In this document: positions 49,477-55,989 of the stretch, one piece after another
How the letters are laid out: the number at the start of each line of letters is the position of its first letter
How positions within the stretch are numbered: position 1 is the stretch's first letter
NCBI RefSeq assembly: GCF_041107455.1
Contig: NZ_JBGBPY010000001.1
Location: forward strand, 3,100,001-3,164,000
Length of the DNA stretch: 64,000 nt
Reading direction: 5' to 3'
DNA from: Rhodanobacter humi
Lineage (GTDB): Bacteria > Pseudomonadota > Gammaproteobacteria > Xanthomonadales > Rhodanobacteraceae
Program-made: the position numbers and the translations under genes
The notes under the pieces: generated by a model
The model's database searches: none
What the model saw: only the letters and a program-made list of their open reading frames with translations
What the model was told of the DNA's origin: nothing

Positions 49477-49863
49477 ATGCAAGCCACCGGCACCTTCACG
49501 GTAAAACTTGAACCGCAATCGTCCACCCACGCCGACAGCGGGTTGGGCCGCATGGGCATCGACAAGCAATTCAGCGGCGACCTCGTGGCGCACAGCCTCG
49601 GCGAGATGCTGGCGTACCGCAGCACGGTGGACGGTTCGGCCGGCTACGTGGCGATGGAGCGGGTCACCGGCACGTTGCACGGCCGCCATGGCGCCTTCGT
49701 GCTGCAGCACTCCGGCACGATGGATCGCGGCGCATCCACGCTGGTGGTGAGCGTGGTGCCGGATTCGGGCAGCGAGGAACTCGCCGGGCTGACCGGTTCG
49801 CTGGCGATCCACATCGACGTCCAGGGCGGCCATTCGTACACGTTCGACTATCGCCTGCCCTGA
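49477..49863 (+). CDS. DUF3224 family small beta-barrel protein
   Basis: 128 residues. MQATGTFTVKLEPQ, GRMGIDKQFSGDLVAHSLGEML, GYVAMERVTGTLHGRHGAFV and SGTMDRG fit the DUF3224 family (allene-oxide-cyclase-like barrel), whose function is not known. No signal peptide. It has an AGGAGG ribosome site ten bases before ATG. Its 3' end overlaps the convergent peroxiredoxin gene by 16 bases. Confidence 0.85.
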   Translation: MQATGTFTVKLEPQSSTHADSGLGRMGIDKQFSGDLVAHSLGEMLAYRSTVDGSAGYVAMERVTGTLHGRHGAFVLQHSGTMDRGASTLVVSVVPDSGSEELAGLTGSLAIHIDVQGGHSYTFDYRLP

Positions 49864-50438
49864 GCCGCCGCATCAGCGTCTGGTACCGATCTGTCCCGGC
49901 GCGCGCGCGGCTGACCGGCGAGGAAGCGCTCCACCCGCTCGAATGGAATGCGGTCGCCGGCATCCTTGCCGTAATAGGCCTCCACGATGCGGCCCCTGGC
50001 GTCGATCAGGAAATCCGCCGGCATCAGGTTGCTGGTGTTCAAGCCCGCCAGGCCCACGATGCGCAAGCCACGGATCAAGGCGGGCATGCGGGTGACGATG
50101 GCCTTCAACTTGCGCCAGAACGAGCGCTCGATGCCGTAGGCGGCGTGCGCCGCGCCGTCGGGATCGGCGATCACCGGGAACGGACGTGGTCTGCATGCCA
50201 CGAAGCGGCGCACGTCGTCCGTGGTGGCCACGAACACCGCGGTAATGGCGAGCCCGCGCGCGTGCAACGACGGATGGCGCTCGGTGAGCTCGTACACGCG
50301 CAGGTTGCAGAACGGGCAGGCGGCGTCGCGGAAAAAACAGAGCAGGGTGGGTCGCCCGCCGTCGCCGAGCGTGATGGTCTGCCCCTGGGTGTCGGGCAGT
50401 TCGAGCTGCGGAGCGGAGGTCGGTGCGGTCAGTCGCAT
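49848..50438 (-). CDS. Peroxiredoxin-like (AhpC/TSA) protein
   Basis: 196 residues from ATG 50438. The thioredoxin fold shows a CPFC active site in FFRDAACPFCNLRVYELTER (about residues 42-45), FPVIADPDGAAHAAYGIERS and PADFLIDARGRIVEAYYGKD, all typical of AhpC/TSA redoxin family proteins. It likely reduces peroxides or disulfides in the cytoplasm; no signal peptide is visible. It is divergent from the patatin gene with an 18-bp palindrome between them. Confidence 0.85.
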   Translation of the reverse strand: MRLTAPTSAPQLELPDTQGQTITLGDGGRPTLLCFFRDAACPFCNLRVYELTERHPSLHARGLAITAVFVATTDDVRRFVACRPRPFPVIADPDGAAHAAYGIERSFWRKLKAIVTRMPALIRGLRIVGLAGLNTSNLMPADFLIDARGRIVEAYYGKDAGDRIPFERVERFLAGQPRARRDRSVPDADAAAQGRR

Positions 50439-50497
50439 GGGCTTGGCCAGGTGTGGTGGAACCGCGGGTCTGCACATCAGATGTACAGGGTGGCACG

Positions 50498-50515
50498 GGC
50501 GTTCCCGGGAACGCC
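50498..50515. promoter_or_regulatory. Perfect palindrome between divergent peroxiredoxin and patatin genes
   Basis: GGCGTTCCCGGGAACGCC, 18 bases, fully symmetric. Each strand contains GGGAACG, like the -35 of ECF sigma promoters, and on the minus strand TCTGAT follows at near-RpoE spacing (19 bases). It could be an operator or a pair of divergent ECF-type -35 boxes; evidence is by eye only. Confidence 0.35.
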
Positions 50516-50577
50516 GCGGCGCCTGCCTGCATCCAATGGACAGGAACGCCCCGTGCGGGCGATTCGTGGAGAGCGTG

Positions 50578-51453
50578 ATGGCGAGGCCCAAGACGGCCTG
50601 GGTATTCAGCGGTGGCGGCAGCCTGGGCGCGGTGCAGGTGGGCATGCTGCAGGCGCTGGCCGAGGCGGGCGTGCAGGCAGACTTCCTGATCGGTGCCTCG
50701 GTGGGCGCGCTCAACGCCGCGTTTTACGCACAGGCGCCCACGGTCGAGGGTGTGGCGCGGCTGGCCGGGTTGTGGCGCCGCCTGCGTCGCAAGGACGTGT
50801 TCCCGTTGACCTTGCTGGCGGGGCTGAAGGCCTTGCTGTTGCGACGCGACCATCTGGTCGAGCCCGATGCGCTGCGGGTCATCATTGCGGCAGCGCTCGA
50901 TGTGCGGCGCATCGAAGAGACGCGTGTGCCGCTGCACGTGGTGGCCACCGATGCGATGACTGGCGCCGAAGTGCTGCTTTCCTCCGGCGCCATCGACGTG
51001 GCACTGCTGGCCAGCACGGCAATTCCGGTGGTGTTCCCACCGGTGGTCGTGGCCGGGCGGCGCCTGATCGACGGCGGCGTGGGCAGCAACACGCCGATTA
51101 TCGGCGCCTTGGCGCTGGGCGCGCAGCGCATCCTGGTGCTGCCCACCGGCACCAGTTGCGCCTTGCAGGAACCGCCGCGTGACATGGCGGCGCGGGCCCT
51201 GCAGGTGATGAGCCTGCTGTCGATGCGCCAGCTCGATCGCGACGTCCAGCACTGCACCGCGCTGGCCGAGATCGTCATCGTGCCGCCGCTGTGCCCGCTG
51301 GCGGTGTCGGCCTTCGATTTTTCGCAGACCGTGGCGCTGATCGAGCGCGCCGCCGCGCAGACCCGCGACTGGCTTGCGAGTGGCGGGTTGCGCCGCAGCG
51401 GCCCGCTGCACGTGCCGCTGGCCCACCAGGATCGGCTTCATGCCGTGCACTGA
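50578..51453 (+). CDS. Patatin-like phospholipase (RssA type)
   Basis: 291 residues from ATG 50578 with GGAGAG upstream; the longer open frame has no family match. The oxyanion loop GGGSLG and nucleophile elbow GASVG are near the N-terminus, and the catalytic Asp is in RRLIDGGVGSN. Patatin-like enzymes hydrolyse acyl ester bonds of phospholipids using the Ser-Asp dyad. There is no signal peptide, so it acts from the cytoplasm, probably at the inner membrane. It is first in a run of five same-strand genes ending in an ECF sigma factor. Confidence 0.9.
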   Translation: MARPKTAWVFSGGGSLGAVQVGMLQALAEAGVQADFLIGASVGALNAAFYAQAPTVEGVARLAGLWRRLRRKDVFPLTLLAGLKALLLRRDHLVEPDALRVIIAAALDVRRIEETRVPLHVVATDAMTGAEVLLSSGAIDVALLASTAIPVVFPPVVVAGRRLIDGGVGSNTPIIGALALGAQRILVLPTGTSCALQEPPRDMAARALQVMSLLSMRQLDRDVQHCTALAEIVIVPPLCPLAVSAFDFSQTVALIERAAAQTRDWLASGGLRRSGPLHVPLAHQDRLHAVH

Positions 51454-51489
51454 CCCGACTTCCCAACCACCCAACCGAGGACTATCGAC

Positions 51490-51828
51490 ATGCTCAACTA
51501 CGCTTTGCTTGCCTTCGCGATCGCTGCCGTGGGCGGCCTGATACTCGCGGCCCATGTGCTGCGCGGCAAGTTCGCCCCCTGGGCCTTGTCCGTGCTGCAT
51601 GCGCTGCTGGGTGCCACTGGCCTGGTACTGCTGATCGTGATGCTGGTGCAGGGTTCGGTGCCGCAGCGGGTGCTGGCCGGTTTCGTGCTGCTGCTGATCG
51701 CGGCGCTGGGCGGCTTCTTCCTGGCCTCGTTCCACTTGCGCCGGAAACTGCCGCCCAAGGCGGTGGTGCTGGTGCATGCGAGCGTCGCGGTGGTCGGCTT
51801 CCTGACCCTGCTCAGCCTGCTGGTGTGA
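51490..51828 (+). CDS. Small four-helix membrane protein of unknown function
   Basis: 112 residues with four predicted helices: YALLAFAIAAVGGLILAAHV, WALSVLHALLGATGLVLLIV, VLAGFVLLLIAALGGFFLAS and VVLVHASVAVVGFLTLLSLL. No motif is recognised beyond two His residues within helices (LSVLHALLG, LVHASVAV). It lies 36 bases after the patatin gene and 5 bases before the DUF2231 gene, so they are probably co-transcribed. Confidence 0.7.
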   Translation: MLNYALLAFAIAAVGGLILAAHVLRGKFAPWALSVLHALLGATGLVLLIVMLVQGSVPQRVLAGFVLLLIAALGGFFLASFHLRRKLPPKAVVLVHASVAVVGFLTLLSLLV

Positions 51829-51833
51829 CCGTC

Positions 51834-52244
51834 ATGCGTCATCCCCTGCATCCGGCGTTGGTGCATTTCCCGGTGGCCTGCTGGTCGCTCGCGGTGGCGG
51901 TCGATTTCGCCAGCCTGCATTTCGGCGCGGCGGCCTGGTCGTGGTCGGCCGGCCTGCTGGCCGTGGGTTGCGGCATGGCGCTGCTGGCGATGCTGGCCGG
52001 GCTGGTGGAACTTGCCCGCGTGCCGGAGGGGCCGGCGATGCGCGACGCCTATTGGCACATGGGCGTGATGCTGCTGGCGCTGGCGCTGTTCGCCACCCGC
52101 CTGCTGCTGCGGCTGGATCACCTGCAGCCGCTGGTGCCGGACACGCTCTCGCTGCTGCTCGATGCGGGCGGCTTCCTCGCCCTCGCGGTGGGTGGTTGGC
52201 TGGGCGGCCGGTTGGTCTATGGTCACGGCGTGGGCCGCGACTGA
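51834..52244 (+). CDS. DUF2231 family membrane protein
   Basis: 136 residues from ATG 51834. MRHPLHPALVHFPVACW is the DUF2231 signature (His-Pro-x-x-Val-His-Phe-Pro), followed by four helices with a conserved-looking GVMLLALALFATRLLLRL and a C-terminal GGWLGGRLVYGHGVG. The histidines could bind heme or metal, but the family has no proven role. Co-directional with the genes on both sides. Confidence 0.85.
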   Translation: MRHPLHPALVHFPVACWSLAVAVDFASLHFGAAAWSWSAGLLAVGCGMALLAMLAGLVELARVPEGPAMRDAYWHMGVMLLALALFATRLLLRLDHLQPLVPDTLSLLLDAGGFLALAVGGWLGGRLVYGHGVGRD

Positions 52245-52268
52245 TCTTGTTCGCCGAAGGAGTGACGC

Positions 52269-53000
52269 ATGCCCGCCCCGTCTGCCGTGGCTGTACTGCA
52301 ACCCGATGCCGGTACCGCATGCTTGCCGGTGTCCGGACGCATCCGTGCCCGTCTGATTGAAGCGGGTTGGCGCTATCACGCCAACGACAACATTGCGGGC
52401 TTCATCCGGGGTGGCGAGCTGGCCGAGCTGCGCGAGGAAGTGGCGGGCCGGCTGCAGGAGGTGCTGCATGCGCTGGTGATCGATGTGGTCGGCGATCACA
52501 ACACCCGTGGTACGGCGCAGCGCGTGGCAAGGATGTTCGTCGACGAGGTGTTCGGTGGCCGATACCGGAGTGCGCCTGCGACCACGGCTTTTCCCAACGT
52601 GGAGCGTTTGGCGGAGCCGATGCTGGTAGGGCCGATCCGCGTGCGCAGTGCCTGCTCGCACCATCTGTGTCCGATCATGGGCAGGCTGTGGATCGGCGTC
52701 CAGCCGAACCCGGACTCGGCGCTGATCGGGCTGTCCAAGTATGCCCGTCTCGCCGAATGGGTGATGCGCCGCCCGCAGATCCAGGAGGAGGCGGTGGTGA
52801 TGCTGGCCGATGAGCTGGAACGCTGCGTGCAGCCCGCGGGTCTTGCGGTGGCGATGAAGGCCGAGCATTTCTGCATGCACTGGCGCGGAGTGGAACAGGA
52901 TGGTGCGTCGATGCGCAACGTGGTGGTGCGCGGCAGCTATGTGCACGATGCCGAGTTGCGGCGCGTGTTCCTCGATACGGTAAGCCGCGACGGCGGTTGA
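52269..53000 (+). CDS. folE: GTP cyclohydrolase I family protein (FolE-like)
   Basis: 243 residues. Zinc ligands are in SACSHHLCPIMGRLWIG (Cys and His) and EHFCMHWRGV (Cys); GLSKYARLAEWVMRRPQIQEE is the conserved substrate-binding stretch. The usual CEHH is CSHH here. FolE opens GTP to dihydroneopterin triphosphate, the first step of folate and other pterins. Its location in a stress-like run with an ECF sigma gene, away from fol genes, suggests an inducible paralogue rather than the housekeeping copy; this is inference. Confidence 0.88.
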   Translation: MPAPSAVAVLQPDAGTACLPVSGRIRARLIEAGWRYHANDNIAGFIRGGELAELREEVAGRLQEVLHALVIDVVGDHNTRGTAQRVARMFVDEVFGGRYRSAPATTAFPNVERLAEPMLVGPIRVRSACSHHLCPIMGRLWIGVQPNPDSALIGLSKYARLAEWVMRRPQIQEEAVVMLADELERCVQPAGLAVAMKAEHFCMHWRGVEQDGASMRNVVVRGSYVHDAELRRVFLDTVSRDGG

Positions 53001-53020
53001 ACCCGGTGGAGACGAAGTCC

Positions 53021-53731
53021 ATGCAATACAGTCACACGACGATGGCACCGATTGGCAAAGACACGCCGGATGCCGAATTGGTGCAGCGGGCGGCGACGGG
53101 CGACAGCAGTGCGTTCGAGGCCATCATGCGGCGCCACAACCGGCTGCTGTTCCGCACCGCGCGCAGCATCCTGGGCGTGGACGAGGAGGCCGAGGATGCA
53201 CTGCAGGATGCCTACCTGCAGATTTGGCGCGCGTTGGGCAGTTTCCGTGCGGAAGCAAGGCTCTCCACCTGGTTGGTGCGCATCGTGGTCAACCAGGCGC
53301 TGGCGCGCCGGCGGCGCAAGGCCGCGCCCGTGGTGCCGCTGGACGCCGCGCTGTATGCGAGCGACGCGGCCACCCGGTCGGCATTTGCCGACGATCCCGC
53401 CCGGCTACCGGAGAAATTCGCCATGCGCGCCGAATTGCGCCGACTGATGGAAACCCGCATCGACCTGTTGCCCGAGGCGTTCCGCACCGTATTCATGCTG
53501 CGTGCGGTGGAGGAATTGAGCGTGGAGGAGGTGGCGCAGGCACTGGACATACCCGAGGCCACGGTGCGCAGCCGCTTTTTCCGTGCACGCAGCCTGTTGC
53601 GCGAAGGCCTTGCCAGTGAGGTCGACCTCGCGGTGGCCGATGCCTTTGCGTTTGACGGTGCGCGTTGCGACCGCATCGTGGCGACGGTGCTGGCGCATGG
53701 GCGCAGCGCCGGGCTCACGGGCAGCGGCTGA
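53021..53731 (+). CDS. RNA polymerase sigma factor, ECF (sigma-24) type
   Basis: 236 residues from ATG 53021, with GGAG ten bases upstream; a TTG at 52997 is an alternative. Region 2: AFEAIMRRHNRLLFRTARSI and AEDALQDAYLQIWRALGSF; region 4: LPEAFRTVFMLRAVEELSVE and DIPEATVRSRFFRARSLL. It directs transcription of a stress regulon. No anti-sigma factor with a zinc finger is adjacent, so control is not obvious. The last 40 residues extend past region 4. It ends 30 bases from the convergent SLOG gene. Confidence 0.93.
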   Translation: MQYSHTTMAPIGKDTPDAELVQRAATGDSSAFEAIMRRHNRLLFRTARSILGVDEEAEDALQDAYLQIWRALGSFRAEARLSTWLVRIVVNQALARRRRKAAPVVPLDAALYASDAATRSAFADDPARLPEKFAMRAELRRLMETRIDLLPEAFRTVFMLRAVEELSVEEVAQALDIPEATVRSRFFRARSLLREGLASEVDLAVADAFAFDGARCDRIVATVLAHGRSAGLTGSG

Positions 53732-53761
53732 TCCGGATCGCGGCGTGGCCGGCGGGCAGGT

Positions 53762-55504
53762 TCAGAGCTTGCCCTGCTCCACCTGGCGCTCGCGCTGCAT
53801 CAGCGTCCACTCCGCGTGCTCGGTCAGCGCGGCGTCGCCCAGCGCGAGCAGGATCGCGCGCTGCTCCACCGGATCGCGGGTGCGGTCGAGCGCCGTGCGC
53901 GCGCCGGCGAAGATGCGCTGCATGAAGCGGTACTGCTTGATCAGCTCCTTGTCGGCCTTGCGGTACGCATAGGCCTCGCGCACCGCGGCGATGATCGACA
54001 GCACGGCCATCGCCGTCACCAGCACGGTCTTCGACCCTTCCGACAGCCGGAACACGAACAGCGCGAGGAACACGCTGATGGTGACGCCGCCCCACAGGCT
54101 GATCGAGCCTATCGTCTCGGTGACATGGTGCAGGCCGCTGCGCTCGGCGGTCTTGCGTTCGTAGTAGTGGAGCTGCCCCGACTTGCCCGATTCGCCGACC
54201 CATTCCGCGATGACGCGCGCCAGTTCGGCCGGCGCGGGTTCCTCCGTGCCGGCGGGCGAGGCCAGGGCGGAGACGCGCATCACGTTGCGGATCCAGCCGA
54301 GTTCGACGTTCTGCTTCTGCAGGAAGTTGTCGTGGACGAATTCGTGCTCGCTGTTCACCGCGATGCCGGCGCGCCGCCAGTACGACTGGATGCGCAGGCC
54401 TTCCGCCAGCGCGCGGTAGTCCAGGTACTTGCGGTGCCAGTCGCGGCGACGGGCGAGCACGGCCACCAGCGCGCCGAGCGCGAACAGCAGCAGGAACAGG
54501 TAGATCAGGACGTTCTGTCCCGGCAGGTGCGCATAGCAGGTGAAGGCGATGCCCATCAGCGCGGCCAGCGTGTAGGTCGAGCGCAACGCCAGCAGCACGC
54601 GCCCCTGGAAATGCAGTGCCAGGCGGTCGGCCGCATGGAACAGGCGGTCGACGTTCGTCGCGGCGGCCGCCGACGCATCGGGCGGGCTTGCCGCGGCATC
54701 GATGGCCACGGCGTACCTGGCGCAGTCGGCATTGAACTCGGCCATGTGCGCGAACATGCGGCGGAACTCGGCCTCGGGCGTCGCGGCCGTGTCGGTGCTG
54801 CGCCAGCGGGTCTGCATCGGCAGCAGGCCGTCCGCGGGGGCGCCGTCGGGGGCATCGCGCGAACAGACGATGTGGTACAGCAGGCGCTCGTCGCCGGCGC
54901 CCAGCACGTGGCGTGCGCCACGATGCCGGTGATGCGGGCCGGGCATGACGCCGCTCAGGTGGTACCTCACGATCTGCGCGGTACCGCCGATCCGGTGCGA
55001 AGGCTTGCCGTCCCAGATCGCCAGCAGGATGTGGCAATGGCTGGCGATGTAGACGCCGACCCGCGCGTACTGGCCGTCGCGCGCCGCGCCCGGCGAGCCG
55101 GTCTCGCGGGGCGACGGTTCCGCCTGCAGCGGCAGCTGCATGACTTCGGCGCGGGCGCACAAGGCGTCGAAACGGGCGTGCGAGGCCGGATCGGTGAAGT
55201 CCTCCACGTACAGTTCCCGCGGCAAGGGCAGCGGGGCCAGCAGGTGGGCGCCGGCGGCCAGTGCCTCCTCGGCCACCAGCTGGTCGCCGCCTTCGGCCAG
55301 TGCCGACAGCAGCACCAGCGGCAGCCCGGGAAGCTCGCGTTGCAGCCGGGCCAGGAAATCCCGCACGCACTGGCGGATCGGCTCGAGCTCGCGTGCGGGT
55401 ATGTTGCGGTGGCTGGTGACGCCGATCACCAGCGGCACCGCGACCGGCGCCGGGCTTTCGCCGCCAGCTGGCGCGGCCGTGGCGTCCGATCCGGCGGCGG
55501 TCAT
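53762..55504 (-). CDS. SLOG-domain protein with C-terminal membrane domain (SLATT/DUF4231-like)
   Basis: 580 residues from ATG 55504, overlapping the stop of the small upstream gene (TGATG). Residues 25-185 look like a SLOG Rossmann domain: IGVTSHR (27-33), SALAEGGDQLVAEEAL (67-82), ILLAIWDGK (159-167), GGTAQIVRY (173-181). Helices at about 308-326 and 331-351 are followed by KYLDYRALAEGLRIQSYWRRAG, a DUF4231-like stretch, and two more helices at about 471-489 and 493-509. SLOG domains bind nucleotide-derived ligands; in Thoeris ThsA one senses a TIR product. SLATT/DUF4231 membrane domains are predicted effectors in nucleotide-activated conflict systems. Here a TIR gene lies two genes upstream in the same operon. 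A membrane effector role is inference. Confidence 0.7.
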   Translation of the reverse strand: MTAAGSDATAAPAGGESPAPVAVPLVIGVTSHRNIPARELEPIRQCVRDFLARLQRELPGLPLVLLSALAEGGDQLVAEEALAAGAHLLAPLPLPRELYVEDFTDPASHARFDALCARAEVMQLPLQAEPSPRETGSPGAARDGQYARVGVYIASHCHILLAIWDGKPSHRIGGTAQIVRYHLSGVMPGPHHRHRGARHVLGAGDERLLYHIVCSRDAPDGAPADGLLPMQTRWRSTDTAATPEAEFRRMFAHMAEFNADCARYAVAIDAAASPPDASAAAATNVDRLFHAADRLALHFQGRVLLALRSTYTLAALMGIAFTCYAHLPGQNVLIYLFLLLFALGALVAVLARRRDWHRKYLDYRALAEGLRIQSYWRRAGIAVNSEHEFVHDNFLQKQNVELGWIRNVMRVSALASPAGTEEPAPAELARVIAEWVGESGKSGQLHYYERKTAERSGLHHVTETIGSISLWGGVTISVFLALFVFRLSEGSKTVLVTAMAVLSIIAAVREAYAYRKADKELIKQYRFMQRIFAGARTALDRTRDPVEQRAILLALGDAALTEHAEWTLMQRERQVEQGKL

Positions 55505-55914
55505 CAGGTGTTCTTGATCGTGGGGTTGGACGTGTCGGACGCGCCGTTGGTGCTGGTCCATGGCGTCTGGCAGATCCGGTCGCCGAAGCGCGCGAACAGC
55601 TGGTAGTGCCACTGGCCCCGGCTGTCCTGGCCGGTGTGGTGGTTGAGCATGTGGAACTTGTTGGGTGCGGGTTTCGCGTGCGAACGGAAGATGCCTTCGG
55701 GCGGTTTCCGGTGCGGCCACTGCAGGCAGGGCGTGTCGCTGTCGAGCTCGCAGAACTCGCCGTGGCTGGCGTTGCCGGTGAGCGTCCAGCAGATGCCCTG
55801 GCCCTCGGGGTGCTCGTTGAATTCGTGCACGTGCTTGCCGCCGTTGACCACGAGATACGCGTGGCCGGGCAGATCCGTGTTCAGCGTGACGCTCAGTTCG
55901 AGATCTTTGTTCAT
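55504..55914 (-). CDS. Small protein of unknown function in the TIR operon
   Basis: 136 residues. No family was recognised. The sequence is rich in His, Asn and aromatic residues, alternates like a beta-sandwich (AYLVVNGGKHVHEFN, ICWTLTGNASHGEFC, GQWHYQLFARFGDRICQT), has five Cys and no membrane helix or signal peptide. The start ATG 55914 lies 75 bases after the TIR gene and its stop overlaps the SLOG gene start, so dosage is coupled to the SLOG protein. A ligand-binding or adaptor role is possible but not shown. Confidence 0.75.
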   Translation of the reverse strand: MNKDLELSVTLNTDLPGHAYLVVNGGKHVHEFNEHPEGQGICWTLTGNASHGEFCELDSDTPCLQWPHRKPPEGIFRSHAKPAPNKFHMLNHHTGQDSRGQWHYQLFARFGDRICQTPWTSTNGASDTSNPTIKNT

Positions 55915-55989
55915 GGCGGACTCCTGCGGGTGAGAGACGGGTGTTCGTGACGCTTGCTGCCGAGGTTTTCTCGTTCGTGGGCTCCTCGT

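Noticed and set aside
52997-53020. TTG start for the ECF sigma factor
   Set aside because: ATG 53021 has a GGAG at good distance and still precedes region 2 by a normal margin; TTG is possible but less likely.
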